A DNA stretch of 64,000 nucleotides from Luteococcus peritonei (GTDB taxonomy: Bacteria > Actinomycetota > Actinomycetes > Propionibacteriales > Propionibacteriaceae). A program made the position numbers and the translations under genes. The notes below the pieces were generated by a model. That model had not been told where the DNA came from. It did not search any database and worked only from the letters and a program-made list of their open reading frames with translations. This document shows positions 43,690 to 56,593 of the stretch, piece after piece. Position 1 is the first letter of the stretch, and the number at the start of each line of letters is the position of its first letter. The stretch covers positions 186,001 through 250,000 of the forward strand of contig NZ_BAAAIX010000013.1 in NCBI RefSeq assembly GCF_039526385.1. The letters are read 5' to 3'.

Positions 43690-44516
43690 TGAGCCCCGTG
43701 CCCTCGCAGCCCGGCCGCACCCTGGTGATGGGCGTGGTCAATGTCACCCCCGACTCCTTCTCTGACGGAGGCCTGTGGGAGACCCCCGAGGCGGCCGTCG
43801 CGCACGGGCTGGAGCTGCGGGAACAGGGGGCCGACCTGCTCGACGTGGGGGGAGAGTCCACCCGGCCCGGTGCGGTGCGCCCCAGCCCTGCCGAGGAGCT
43901 GGCCCGCGTCGTCCCGGTGGTGGAGGCGCTCGCCGCCCATGGCGCCGTGGTCAGCGTGGACACCATGCGCGCCGAGGTCGCCCGGGCCAGCGCCCGGGCC
44001 GGGGCCGCCATCATCAATGACGTCTCCGGCGGGCTGGCCGACGAGGACATGATCGCCACCGTCGCCGGGCTCGACGTGGACTACGTCTGCATGCACTGGC
44101 GCGGCTACCTGGGTACCGGTGACACCAATGCCGCCTACACCGACGTGGTGGGCGAGGTGCTGGCCGAGCTGGGCCAGCGGCTCGAGGCCTGTCTGGCCGG
44201 CGGCATCGCCCCGGAACGCCTGGTGAGCGACTGCGGGATCGGCTTCAGCAAGACCGCCGAGCAGAACTGGGAGCTGCTGCGCCACCTGGACCGCTTCCAG
44301 GCCCTGGGCCACCGCCAGCTCGTGGGGGTGAGCCGCAAGCGCTTCCTGGGTGAACTGCTCGACGGGCGCGAGCCGGCCGGGCGCGACGCCGCCACCGCCG
44401 CGATCACCGCCTGGTGCGCCCAGCAGGGGATCTGGGCCGTGCGCACCCACGAGGTGCGCGACAACGTCGACGCGACGCTGGCCATGGCACGACTCGTCGG
44501 TCCTGCCGCCGGCTGA
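43689..44516 (+). CDS. folP: Dihydropteroate synthase
   Basis: This 275-residue TIM-barrel enzyme joins the pterin and p-aminobenzoate and is the sulfonamide target. Motifs: VMGVVNVTPDSFSDGG, LLDVGGESTRPGA, IINDVSGG and VGVSRKRFLGELL. It is coupled to folE by a one-base overlap. Confidence 0.96.
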   Translation: MSPVPSQPGRTLVMGVVNVTPDSFSDGGLWETPEAAVAHGLELREQGADLLDVGGESTRPGAVRPSPAEELARVVPVVEALAAHGAVVSVDTMRAEVARASARAGAAIINDVSGGLADEDMIATVAGLDVDYVCMHWRGYLGTGDTNAAYTDVVGEVLAELGQRLEACLAGGIAPERLVSDCGIGFSKTAEQNWELLRHLDRFQALGHRQLVGVSRKRFLGELLDGREPAGRDAATAAITAWCAQQGIWAVRTHEVRDNVDATLAMARLVGPAAG

Positions 44517-44647
44517 GGTCCGGACCCGGCCTGCGCGGCACGGGCAGGTGGCTGGCACCCGGGGGAGGTTGAGGCCCGTGGCCAGGGCTCCGGTACTGTC
44601 GGGAAGGCCGGGTACCGCCCGGACCACTGCCGAGGAACGGAGACCGG

Positions 44648-45007
44648 GTGAACGAGCTGGACTGGATCAGCGTGAGCGGGCTGTCCGCCACCGGCTTCCA
44701 CGGGGTCTACCCCGAGGAGCGGCGCGAGGGACAGCAGTTCGTCGTCGACCTCCAGCTGGGCCTGCCCATCGAGACCGACACCGATGCGTTGGCCGACACC
44801 GTGGACTACTCGGTGATCGCCCGCGACGTGGTGGCCATCATCACCGGGGAACCGGTGGACCTGATTGAGACGCTCGCCGGGCGGATCGCCCGACGCTGTC
44901 TGGACGAGCCGCTGGTGCAGCGCGCCAGGGTGACCGTCCACAAGCCCCAGGCCCCCCTGGGACTTCCCTTCACCGACCTGTCGGTGAGCATCACGAGGAG
45001 CAAGTGA
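44648..45007 (+). CDS. folB: Dihydroneopterin aldolase
   Basis: This 119-residue enzyme converts dihydroneopterin to 6-hydroxymethyl-dihydropterin. It shows the substrate and catalytic residues in SATGFHGVYPEERREGQ and LIETLAGRIARRCL. The start is GTG 44648. The 131-base gap after folP contains no gene. folK follows after one base. Confidence 0.93.
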   Translation: MNELDWISVSGLSATGFHGVYPEERREGQQFVVDLQLGLPIETDTDALADTVDYSVIARDVVAIITGEPVDLIETLAGRIARRCLDEPLVQRARVTVHKPQAPLGLPFTDLSVSITRSK

Positions 45008-45008
45008 C

Positions 45009-45560
45009 ATGACCAACCCCCTTGTCCCGGACGTGGACACCCTGGGCGACCTGAAGCCCATCGCCAAGGTCGTCTTCAGCCTGGGATCCAACCAGGGCAA
45101 CAGCGTCGACCTGCTGCAGAGCGCCGTGAACGCGCTCGCGGACACCCCCGACCTGATCCCCGTGGACCTCTCGTCGGTCTACGTGACCCAGCCGGTGGGA
45201 GAGGTGCCCGACCAGCCCGACTTCCTGAACCTGGTGATGGTGGCCGAGACCACCATCGAGCCGCGGATCCTGCTCGAGCGCGTCCACGCCATCGAGGCCG
45301 GCCTGGGGCGCACCCGCGACATCCCCGGCGGACCGCGCACCATGGACATCGACCTGGTGGTGGTGGGGCGTCGGCAGCTGCAGACCGAGACCCTCACCCT
45401 GCCGCATCCCCGCGCCCACGAGCGCGCCTTCGTGCTGGTCCCGTGGCAGGAGATCGACCCGGGCGCCGAGCTCCCGGGCATCGGCTCGATCGATGACCTG
45501 GTCGCCTCGGTGGACGCCTCCGGCGTGCGTCGCAGCGACGAGACGGTCGAGCTGCCGTGA
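45009..45560 (+). CDS. folK: 2-amino-4-hydroxy-6-hydroxymethyldihydropteridine pyrophosphokinase
   Basis: This 183-residue HPPK has the FSLGSNQGNSVDLL motif and PGGPRTMDIDLVVVG (metal-binding aspartates). It phosphorylates the pterin with pyrophosphate from ATP before FolP acts. It overlaps the DUF3180 gene by four bases. Confidence 0.95.
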   Translation: MTNPLVPDVDTLGDLKPIAKVVFSLGSNQGNSVDLLQSAVNALADTPDLIPVDLSSVYVTQPVGEVPDQPDFLNLVMVAETTIEPRILLERVHAIEAGLGRTRDIPGGPRTMDIDLVVVGRRQLQTETLTLPHPRAHERAFVLVPWQEIDPGAELPGIGSIDDLVASVDASGVRRSDETVELP

Positions 45561-46060
45561 GCCAGCCGGCCACCCCGGGCGGTGGGCGGCTCGGGCTGAC
45601 CACCCGCCGACAGGTGGTCGTCGCCGCGCTGCTGGGCGCCGTCGTGGGCTACTTCGTGATCGGCACCCTGCGCGCCCGCGACATCTCGGTACCCCCCTCG
45701 CCGTGGAGCCTGATGGTCACCCTGGTGCTGCTGGCTGCCGCCGCGCTGATGATCGCGCCGGTGCTGCGGCGTCGGATCCTCACCGAACGCTCCCTGGTGA
45801 GCCCGGAGACCGGCCTGCTGGCCCTGGTGAGCGGCAAGTCGCTGCTGATGATGGGCGCTGCGCTGGCCGGCGGTCACGTGGTCTACGTCCTGGCGACGCT
45901 CGACAGCCTGCACGTGCCGATCTCCCGGGAGAGGGCCATCCGCGGCGCTGTCGTGCTGGCGCTGAGCCTTGGGGTAGGGTGGGCGGGCAGCCGCCTGGAG
46001 AAGGCCTGCGTGGTCCCCGGAGACGATCACGAGAATGACGACGAACCCAAGCAGGATTGA
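45557..46060 (+). CDS. DUF3180 membrane protein
   Basis: This 167-residue protein has four hydrophobic segments and no recognised enzyme motif. It belongs to the DUF3180 family, which in actinobacteria is typically encoded just after folK. Function unknown. GTG 45557 overlaps the folK stop. Its C-terminal acidic tail is cytosolic. Confidence 0.8.
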   Translation: MSQPATPGGGRLGLTTRRQVVVAALLGAVVGYFVIGTLRARDISVPPSPWSLMVTLVLLAAAALMIAPVLRRRILTERSLVSPETGLLALVSGKSLLMMGAALAGGHVVYVLATLDSLHVPISRERAIRGAVVLALSLGVGWAGSRLEKACVVPGDDHENDDEPKQD

Positions 46061-46062
46061 GA

Positions 46063-46677
46063 ATGCGCATGGCTGACGAGAAGCCCACCACCGATCGCAC
46101 CGTCGCCGACGAGAACCCCTCCCGGTTCCGCTCGCCCGCCTTCATGGTGCTGGTGGCCGGCACGGTCGTCGCCCTCGCGTGCGCCTTCGGCCCGACGTGG
46201 ATGGTGCGCGCAGGCCTGGCCGTCGCCCTGCTCACCGCCTTCGCCTCGCTGGCGCTGACCTGGCGCGAGATGGACCGCATGGTGGCCCGCCACATGGAGG
46301 AGCTGGCCGCCGCCCGCGCCCTGACCAAGCAGGCCCGCGACGAGGCGCGCTCCGCCGCCCGCTCGCACCACGCCGAGTCGATGGCCATGATCGCCCGCTT
46401 CAACAAGCGCCAGGCCGCCTACCGCGAGCAGATCGCCGCCGCCCAGGCCGAGATGGAGCAGCTGCGCACCAACCTGGCCGGGGTCAGCCTGGACGCCGAG
46501 GCCAAGCAGACCCGCATCTCCGCGCTGAACAACACCATCCGCCAGCTGGAGAACGAACTGGCCGGCCTGGAGCGCGGCGACGACGTGCTGAACCTGCCGC
46601 GTCGCGGCACCACGCGCCGCGTCGATCTCACCGGCCTGCCGCTGGTCTACCCGACCGATCAGGTGCGCCAGGCCTGA
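46063..46677 (+). CDS. Membrane protein with C-terminal coiled coil
   Basis: This 204-residue protein has two transmembrane segments near residues 28-46 and 50-68. A long basic/acidic alpha-helix follows (about 75-175, HMEELAAARALTKQARDEA, AQAEMEQLRTNLAGV, ISALNNTIRQLENELAGLE) that is predicted to be a coiled coil. No family is recognised. It lies immediately after the DUF3180 gene, so both probably belong to the fol transcription unit. A scaffold or envelope role is possible, but that is inference. Confidence 0.7.
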   Translation: MRMADEKPTTDRTVADENPSRFRSPAFMVLVAGTVVALACAFGPTWMVRAGLAVALLTAFASLALTWREMDRMVARHMEELAAARALTKQARDEARSAARSHHAESMAMIARFNKRQAAYREQIAAAQAEMEQLRTNLAGVSLDAEAKQTRISALNNTIRQLENELAGLERGDDVLNLPRRGTTRRVDLTGLPLVYPTDQVRQA

Positions 46678-46698
46678 GGCCTTCCCGGACCCACCAGA

Positions 46699-46775
46699 CC
46701 GCCGCTTCCCCGAGGGGGGAGCGGCGGTGCTGCGTCCGGCTACTGGGGGGAGCGGCGGTGCTGCGTCCGGCTACT
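46699..46775 (+). repeat. Terminator hairpin followed by 31-bp direct repeat
   Basis: The stem CCGCCGCTTCCCC / GGGGGAGCGGCGG (46699-46727) terminates the fol unit. From 46714 a 31-bp sequence (GGGGGGAGCGGCGGTGC...) is repeated exactly in tandem (46714-46744 and 46745-46775). The second copy covers the stop codon of the convergent NuoD-like gene. Confidence 0.8.
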
Positions 46776-47919
46776 TGTCCAGGTCCCCGTTGGTCCAGCC
46801 CAGGGAGGCGAGCACCACGTCGACCTGCTGCAACGGGGTGCCCACCAGCACCTGCTCCAGCGCCTGGACATTCGCGAAGGAGGGCGTGCGCAGCTTCAGC
46901 CGCCAGGGTGTGGTTCCTGCCCGCGAGACCAGATGGAATCCGGCCATTCCCCATGGCGCCTCGATGGCCAGATAGGCCTCCGATTCAGGGATCTTGATGA
47001 TCTTCGACAACTTCGTGTCCACCGGGCCGTCCAGGGCGGCCAGCTCCTCGGTGCAGCGACGCACCAGCCGGCTCGAAATATCCACCTGACGGCACAGTTC
47101 ACGGAATCTGGCGGCGGCGTCACCGGGGGAATGGGGGTCGAATCCGGCTGACAATTGTTCCGCCATCCGGTCGTAGCACAGGTAGGGATTGCGCAGCCGG
47201 AGATCTCGCTGCAGACCGCTGGCGGCCGCCACCGGGCCGGAGAGACCGAAATCGTCCACCAGGGCGGCGTCCACGATGCCCAGCCCGCGGCCCAGGCCGC
47301 TGGAGGCCAGGACTTCCACCAGGCGTCCGGCCAGGTCGGCCGCTTGGTCCATCCACTCGGCGACCTGCTCCAGCCGCCCGGCCGGGACGTCCAGCGCCAG
47401 CCCTCCCAGCCGGTTCAGCATCGGGTGCACCCGGTTGCCGCTGATGGCCAGCACCAGCTCGCGGCCGGTGGAGCGCAGGGCGCGCAGGTCGGCGGCCAGC
47501 TCCTCCTCGCCGGTGAGGAAACAGACGGCGGACAGGTGCGCCAGGTGGCTGGTGGTGCGGGCCTGCTCGGCCAGCACGGTGCGCAGCCAGGTGGCGCGCT
47601 GCGGCGGCACCAGGCCCATCAGGTGCTCACAGACCAGGGCCGCGCCCAGCTCGCCGCTGAACGGGGAGTGCCAGTCGTGTCGGTCGGCCAGCATCAGCAC
47701 CTGGCGGTAGTCGCGCAGCTCGAACAGCTTCTCCGCGCTGCGGTGGTTGAAGCCGGGCTGGATCCGGGCGGCGCGCACCACGTCGTCGCCGTCGGTGGTG
47801 ACCTCGACGAGCAGCAGGCCGGTGCGCGAGGGGTGCTCGGGCCCGAGGTCTGCGTGCAGGGCGTCGGGATCGGCCAGACCGACGGCGGGACTTCCCAGGG
47901 TGATCAGATTGGTGGGCAC
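46771..47919 (-). CDS. Orphan NADH-quinone oxidoreductase subunit D-like protein
   Basis: This 382-residue protein resembles NuoD, the 49-kDa core subunit of complex I (RIQPGFNHRSAEKLFELRDY in place of the usual quinone-site region, and LRLRNPYLCYDRM). The other nuo genes are not nearby. It is shorter than or different from canonical NuoD at the N-terminus, and the His that positions quinone is uncertain. Such paralogues (NuoD2-like) are known in some actinobacteria. It may be part of a hydrogenase/complex-I-like enzyme or an evolutionary remnant. Confidence 0.7.
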   Translation of the reverse strand: MPTNLITLGSPAVGLADPDALHADLGPEHPSRTGLLLVEVTTDGDDVVRAARIQPGFNHRSAEKLFELRDYRQVLMLADRHDWHSPFSGELGAALVCEHLMGLVPPQRATWLRTVLAEQARTTSHLAHLSAVCFLTGEEELAADLRALRSTGRELVLAISGNRVHPMLNRLGGLALDVPAGRLEQVAEWMDQAADLAGRLVEVLASSGLGRGLGIVDAALVDDFGLSGPVAAASGLQRDLRLRNPYLCYDRMAEQLSAGFDPHSPGDAAARFRELCRQVDISSRLVRRCTEELAALDGPVDTKLSKIIKIPESEAYLAIEAPWGMAGFHLVSRAGTTPWRLKLRTPSFANVQALEQVLVGTPLQQVDVVLASLGWTNGDLDK

Positions 47920-47993
47920 CGTTCGATCCTAGCGAAGCAACAACAATGCGCCATTGTCCAGGGCTGCCACGGCAATTGTGGGCATTCTCGTAT

Positions 47994-48021
47994 TTGTGAA
48001 TGGAGCGCGAGGCGCTAGCAT
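47994..48021 (+). promoter_or_regulatory. Promoter of lsr2
   Basis: TTGTGA (47994-47999), a 16-base spacer and TAGCAT (48016-48021) form a plausible sigma-70-type promoter, 36 bases before the lsr2 start. AAAGGA is the ribosome binding site. Confidence 0.5.
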
Positions 48022-48057
48022 CATTTCCAGAACTGAACCGATTGAAAGGAATTCCTG

Positions 48058-48375
48058 ATGGCCCAGCGTGTGCACATCGTTCTCGAGGACGACATCGATG
48101 GTTCGGAGGCCGCGGAAACGGTTTCCTTTTCGCTCGACGGCATCTCCTACGAGATCGACCTGAGCCAGGACAATGCGGCGAAGCTGCGTGACGACCTGGC
48201 CCAGTGGGTGGGGCACGCGCGTCGCGTCGGTGGCCGCAAGAGCGCCGGCAAGAAGCCCAAGGGCAGCGCCGCCAATGACATCCGCGCCTGGGCCCTGGCC
48301 CAGGGCATGCAGGTCAGCGCCCGCGGCCGCGTCTCCGCCGAGGTCCGCGAGGCCTACGAGAAGGCCAACGGCTGA
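48058..48375 (+). CDS. lsr2: Lsr2 nucleoid-associated protein
   Basis: This 105-residue xenogeneic silencer binds AT-rich DNA. An N-terminal dimerisation domain (VHIVLEDDIDGSEAAETVSF) is joined by a basic linker (GGRKSAGKKPKGSA) to the C-terminal DNA-binding domain. The AT-hook-like RGR core is in SARGRVSAEV. It acts like H-NS and represses acquired low-GC DNA. A terminator follows. Confidence 0.96.
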   Translation: MAQRVHIVLEDDIDGSEAAETVSFSLDGISYEIDLSQDNAAKLRDDLAQWVGHARRVGGRKSAGKKPKGSAANDIRAWALAQGMQVSARGRVSAEVREAYEKANG

Positions 48376-48391
48376 TCGTCGATCAGTGCGC

Positions 48392-48423
48392 ACGAGGGGT
48401 CGGGCTGCTGCCCGGCCCCTCGT
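48392..48423 (+). terminator. Terminator of lsr2
   Basis: The stem ACGAGGGGTCGGGC / GCCCGGCCCCTCGT with one mismatch and a TGCT loop lies 17 bases after the stop. Confidence 0.75.
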
Positions 48424-48583
48424 CGTCTGTCGGCTTTCGTCCGGCAGCGAACAGATGGCCCCGGCCGGGAACATCTGGCCGTCATGGCGAGTTACTAGAC
48501 TTGACGCATTCGCACCGTCGACCGGAGGGACCGGAGACGACGAGGCGCAACCCGGGTCCTGAGGGCCCGTAGTGAGGAGTCCC

Positions 48584-51109
<2,526 letters not shown>

Positions 51110-51119
51110 TCCAGACACC

Positions 51120-51157
51120 ACGGGGCGGGCATCCGAGAGGATGCCCGCCCCGTTGTC
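51120..51157 (+). terminator. Terminator of clpC
   Basis: A perfect 15-bp stem (ACGGGGCGGGCATCC and complement) with a GAGA loop is followed by TGTC. It lies 10 bases after the stop. Confidence 0.9.
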
Positions 51158-51259
51158 ATGTCCGGGCGGTCCGGGAGCCACCTGGCCTTTGGGCGCTTGC
51201 CCCGTGTGTCCACGTTGGCATTCGGTGGTCCGCCCCGGCATAAATTAGGTCAATTGTCC

Positions 51260-51340
51260 AACCCTGAAGTCCGTCCCCTCGATCGCGGATTCGGGCCGAA
51301 ATCGACGATTTCCTGGATCGGCGTCGTGGTTTTCAGGGTT
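51260..51340. repeat. 81-bp dispersed repeat, copy 1
   Basis: It begins AACCCTGAA and ends TTCAGGGTT (9-bp terminal inverted repeats), exactly 81 bases long. Internal blocks CCCCTCGATCGCGGATTCGG and GATCGGCGTCG match the other copies. It is preceded by CAATTGTCC, as is copy 2. Confidence 0.9.
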
Positions 51341-51423
51341 GGCCGTCCGCAGCGCGAGGATCGCCCTCTGGTCAGCCGCGGATCGCCCGGGTAGGTCGGT
51401 GGACCGCCAGCGGCAGTGTCGGG

Positions 51424-52401
51424 TCAATTGTCCAACCCTGAAATCCGTCCCCTCGATCGTGGATTCGGGCCGAAATCGTCGAATTCCGCGATCGACGGCG
51501 CGACTTTCAGGGTTCGGGCGCCGCCACCAGCCGCCGTGAGGCGGGAGGCCTGACGATGGGCGGCCCGCAGCAGCCGCAGCAGCGCCTCCTCGTCGTCGAG
51601 CATCTGCCAGGTGATCGGCAGGTAGACCCAGCCCGCCGCCACCAGGTCGGCGATCCGCCGATTGTCGCCCAGGAAGCTCTGCCGGTTGCCGTGGAAGGTC
51701 CACGACATCGCCTCCAGCACCAGGGGCACGTCGTCGAAGGCCACGTCGGGGAAGACCAGTCGCCCGTCCAGGCTGATGGCGCGGTTGGCGCTCCAGCGTG
51801 TGAAGCCGTGGCCTCGCAGGAAGGAGTGCAGCCGTCGCTCCAGCTGCGACCACGGGTTGCTGCGGCTCGCCTCCACCACCGCCCGACGCCGGGCGTGCCC
51901 GCGTCCGGCCGGCATGTCGGCCAGCGCTGCCTGCAACTGTTCGAGCGAGACCGCACCCCGACGCAGCGCCTCGTCGATCGCCTGGCCCTCGTCCTGTGCT
52001 GCCAGCCAGACAGCGGTCCAGGCCGGATGGGTGAGCGGCACGCCGTGCTCGAGCACCCAGTGCTCCGGTGGCCGGGTGCGGTGCGCCAGCAGCCAGCCTG
52101 CCGCTCGTGGCGTGCCGGCGGTGTGCGCCTCCAGCATGGTGACGGGGGCCTGCGGCCAGTAGCTCAACCGTGCCGCGGCCAGGCCGGCGAGCACGGCATC
52201 GGGTCGCCAGGCGTGCAACGCCTTCACCCGCGTCTCAAAGTCCTGCCCGGCACCGGCCGGCACCAGGATCCCGGGCAGGGGACTGCTGAGCTCGCCCCGG
52301 CGGTGCAGCCAGTCAAGCGAACCAGCCAGATCGGGATGCTCGGCGCGGCGCACCACGCCGTGCTCGGCCACCAGTGTGCGAACGGCGGTGGAATTCCTCA
52401 T
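51424..52401 (-). CDS. AbiEi/DUF559-like protein
   Basis: This 325-residue protein has an N-terminal region resembling AbiEi-type antitoxin/winged-helix proteins and a C-terminal DUF559/very-short-patch-repair-nuclease-like domain (FPDVAFDDVPLVLEAMSWTF, FLGDNRRIADLVAAGWVYLP, and ITWQMLDDEEALLRLL). Such proteins are widespread in actinobacteria and of uncertain function. The last 25 or so codons and the stop lie inside repeat copy 2 (51434-51514), so the C-terminus appears to have been supplied by the repeat. No cognate AbiEii gene is adjacent. Confidence 0.65.
   Translation of the reverse strand: MRNSTAVRTLVAEHGVVRRAEHPDLAGSLDWLHRRGELSSPLPGILVPAGAGQDFETRVKALHAWRPDAVLAGLAAARLSYWPQAPVTMLEAHTAGTPRAAGWLLAHRTRPPEHWVLEHGVPLTHPAWTAVWLAAQDEGQAIDEALRRGAVSLEQLQAALADMPAGRGHARRRAVVEASRSNPWSQLERRLHSFLRGHGFTRWSANRAISLDGRLVFPDVAFDDVPLVLEAMSWTFHGNRQSFLGDNRRIADLVAAGWVYLPITWQMLDDEEALLRLLRAAHRQASRLTAAGGGARTLKVAPSIAEFDDFGPNPRSRGRISGLDN
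51434..51514. repeat. 81-bp dispersed repeat, copy 2 (overlaps gene end)
   Basis: It has the same 9-bp ends and length as copy 1 and is about 80% identical by eye. It starts 93 bases after the end of copy 1 in the same orientation and encodes the end of the minus-strand AbiEi/DUF559-like gene. Confidence 0.9.
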
Positions 52402-52594
52402 GCTCTTGACTCTTGATGCGGGGCGCCTGGATTTCTCACCTGGTTCGCAAAGCTGTGGACAGCCACGACCTGTGGACAACAGGTGGTTCCCGCCAACGAG
52501 CGGGGAACTCTGGACGGCTCCCGCGCCGGGCTCATAGGTTGTCTGCCAAGGCCACGTCCACGGCGGACGGGCCACCCCACTGCAAGGAGCACCA

Positions 52595-54379
<1,785 letters not shown>

Positions 54380-54396
54380 GCTCGACCACACCGACG

Positions 54397-54430
54397 GCGA
54401 GGGCGGCATCCTGCGGGGTGCCGCCCTCGC
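54397..54430 (+). terminator. Terminator of the nucleotidase gene
   Basis: The stem GCGAGGGCGGCA pairs with TGCCGCCCTCGC around TCCTGCGGGG, 17 bases after the stop. Confidence 0.8.
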
Positions 54431-54491
54431 GCCGTTCCATCACGGTGACCGGGGACCGCGGTGGGCTCCGAGTCGGTGCCTCCGGTGTGCC

Positions 54492-55445
54492 TCAGCGACG
54501 GGCCAGGCGGGCGGTGATGCGCCGCAGCTGCGCCTGCAGCCAGTCGACGTCGAGCTGGTCGCCGCGGGCGGCGTGGCGGGTGCCGGCCAGCACCAGGCGC
54601 AGCAGGTCGTAGAGGTCGACGCGGGCCTGCTCCTGCTCGGTGAGCGGACCGCGGTTCCAGCCGGCCAGCAGGGCGGTGCGGTCGTCGGGGTGCAGCAGTC
54701 CGGAGAAGCCGGCCTCCATCAGCTCGTCGCCCCAGAAGCCGTGCGAGTGGCCCACCAGGCCGGCCAGCCGGCCGTCGTGCACCAGCGCCTCGTCCGGCCA
54801 CAGCGTCCAGCCGCAGTAGTGCGGCTCGGTGACCTCGTCGAGGGCATCGGAGCTGGTCAGCAGCAGGTGGTGCACTGTGTCGGGGTCCAGGCCGAGCGGC
54901 GCGGCATGGCGTTGGGCGTCCGCCAGGGCGTCCTCGGTGATGCCGCTGAAGGCATCGCGCCAGGAGTCCAGCCCGGGCTGCAGGAAGCGGCCGAAACCCT
55001 CGCCGGTGATCTGGGCCAGCTCCCGGTTGGCGCGCCCCACCTGGCGCAGCAGCTGGTCGCGCTGGGCCTCGGGGGCCTCGTCGAGCTCGACGCCCTCGAT
55101 CCAGGACATGCAGAACCACTCCGCCCCCACCAGCTCGTGGCTGTCGTCGTGGAAGTGCATCACCGGAACCGGGACGTCGGTGTGCTCGGCGATCATGGGC
55201 AGCGCCTCCACCTCGGCGGTGATCAGGTCTGCCTCGTCGGTGAGCAGCGGCACCTCGGGCGGGGGAGGGATCTTGATGACCACCTGCTGGCCGTTGGAGA
55301 GCGTCGCCAGGTGCACGTCGTGCAGCTCGGAGGGCAGCTCGACGCTGAACTCGTCGGCGGTGGGGGCCCAGACCGAACCGTAGGCACGACGCAGCATCCG
55401 GCGCAGTGTGGCGCGGTCCGGGGAGGTGTTCTCGGGCTGCTGCAT
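54492..55445 (-). CDS. Aminoglycoside-phosphotransferase-fold protein, catalytic residues missing
   Basis: This 317-residue protein has an APH-type kinase fold, with an N-lobe lysine in QQVVIKIPP (Lys58) and a hinge FCMSWIEGVEL. However, the catalytic loop HGDxxxxN is replaced by GWTLWPDEA (Thr213 in place of the Asp, Glu219 in place of the Asn). The metal-binding Asp of the following motif is Gly232 (LVGHSHGFWGD). It is therefore likely a pseudokinase. The partner is unknown. The neighbouring nucleotidase and rhomboid genes give no clue. Confidence 0.7.
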   Translation of the reverse strand: MQQPENTSPDRATLRRMLRRAYGSVWAPTADEFSVELPSELHDVHLATLSNGQQVVIKIPPPPEVPLLTDEADLITAEVEALPMIAEHTDVPVPVMHFHDDSHELVGAEWFCMSWIEGVELDEAPEAQRDQLLRQVGRANRELAQITGEGFGRFLQPGLDSWRDAFSGITEDALADAQRHAAPLGLDPDTVHHLLLTSSDALDEVTEPHYCGWTLWPDEALVHDGRLAGLVGHSHGFWGDELMEAGFSGLLHPDDRTALLAGWNRGPLTEQEQARVDLYDLLRLVLAGTRHAARGDQLDVDWLQAQLRRITARLARR

Positions 55446-55531
55446 GGGGCCCCTGTCGACGGGTGGAAGGTGCCCAGCCTAGCCCTGCACCTCACAGCGG
55501 GCTCTTGGGCTGAAGACCTACTGTGGGCCGG

Positions 55532-56482
55532 GTGAGTGAATGGACCCGCAGTGCCCCCCAGCAGCCCGAGCCGCACCTGCCGTCCGCGCCCTCGACCCAG
55601 CCTGATTTCACCGCGCCCCAGCAGACCTGGCCTGGTCACGCGTCGAGCCCCGCGGGCTTCGCGTCGACCACCCCGGGTGGCCAGCAGGTGCCCCAGGACC
55701 CTGCGCAGTACCCCGGTGCCGGGTATCCCAGCCCGCAGTTCTCCGCCCCCCAGCAGGAGCCCTACCAGGTGCAGGCCCAGCCGCTGGCTTCGGATCCGGT
55801 CTCCCGCACCCGGCCGCGTCCCCAGCTGGCCGTGGTCACCTGGACCATCATCGCGCTGTGCGTGGCCACCTGGCTGGGGGAGCTGATGCTGCCCGGCTTC
55901 TACGAGCAGGTGGCCCTGAGCCCCGCGCTGGGCGAGCACGAGCCGTGGCGCTTCATCACCTCCGCCTTCGCGCACTCCCGCTTCGGCATCACCCACATCG
56001 CCTTCAACATGCTGGCGCTCTACTCGGTGGGTCGCAGCCTGGAACTCTCGTTGGGACGGGCGCGTTTCGCGGCGCTCTACCTGGTCAGCGCCCTGGCCGG
56101 GGGAGTGGGCTTCGTGCTGCTGGCCTTCCCGGGCTCGGCCACCAACCCGCTGGGCGTGAACTGGAGCACGGGCGTGGTGGGTGCTTCGGGCGCGGTCTTC
56201 GGGCTGTTCGGCGCCATGGTGGTGCTCTACCGCCATGCCGGCGTCTCGATGCAGTCGCTGGGGATCGTGCTGGCGCTGAACGCCCTGATCTCCTTCACGG
56301 TGCCCGGCATCGCCTGGCAGAGCCACCTGGGTGGCTTCCTGGCGGGTCTGGTCACCGGCTGGCTGATGCTGAGCAGCACCAAGGCCACCTGGCGAGGCAA
56401 GCCCGACCGGACCTGGCTGTGGGTGGCTGCGGTGACCGCTGCACTCGTGCTGATGCTGGTGGTCAAGTACGTCGTCAGCTGA
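55532..56482 (+). CDS. Rhomboid-family intramembrane serine protease
   Basis: This 316-residue protein has a Pro/Gln-rich cytosolic N-terminus of about 90 residues and then six or seven transmembrane helices. Motifs: HIAFNMLALYSVGRS, the active-site serine in VVGASGAVFGLFGAM, and the active-site His in QSHLGGFLAGLVTG. It cleaves transmembrane substrates within the membrane. GTG 55532 is chosen; GTG 55523 is an alternative. Confidence 0.92.
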   Translation: MSEWTRSAPQQPEPHLPSAPSTQPDFTAPQQTWPGHASSPAGFASTTPGGQQVPQDPAQYPGAGYPSPQFSAPQQEPYQVQAQPLASDPVSRTRPRPQLAVVTWTIIALCVATWLGELMLPGFYEQVALSPALGEHEPWRFITSAFAHSRFGITHIAFNMLALYSVGRSLELSLGRARFAALYLVSALAGGVGFVLLAFPGSATNPLGVNWSTGVVGASGAVFGLFGAMVVLYRHAGVSMQSLGIVLALNALISFTVPGIAWQSHLGGFLAGLVTGWLMLSSTKATWRGKPDRTWLWVAAVTAALVLMLVVKYVVS

Positions 56483-56500
56483 TCCCTGACCCTGACTCCT

Positions 56501-56527
56501 GGAGCCCCGGCCTGGTGCCGGGGCTCC
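56501..56527 (+). terminator. Terminator of the rhomboid gene
   Basis: A perfect 11-bp stem GGAGCCCCGGC and complement with a CTGGT loop. Confidence 0.85.
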
Positions 56528-56593
56528 GTGCTGTCCGCGGGTGCGCACGGAGCGTGAAGCTGAAGACGCCCTGAACATAAAACGGTTTAGCAT

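Noticed and set aside
46714..46775. Repeat as a third 20-bp phased array
   Set aside because: It is a single 31-bp duplication, not a 20-bp array.
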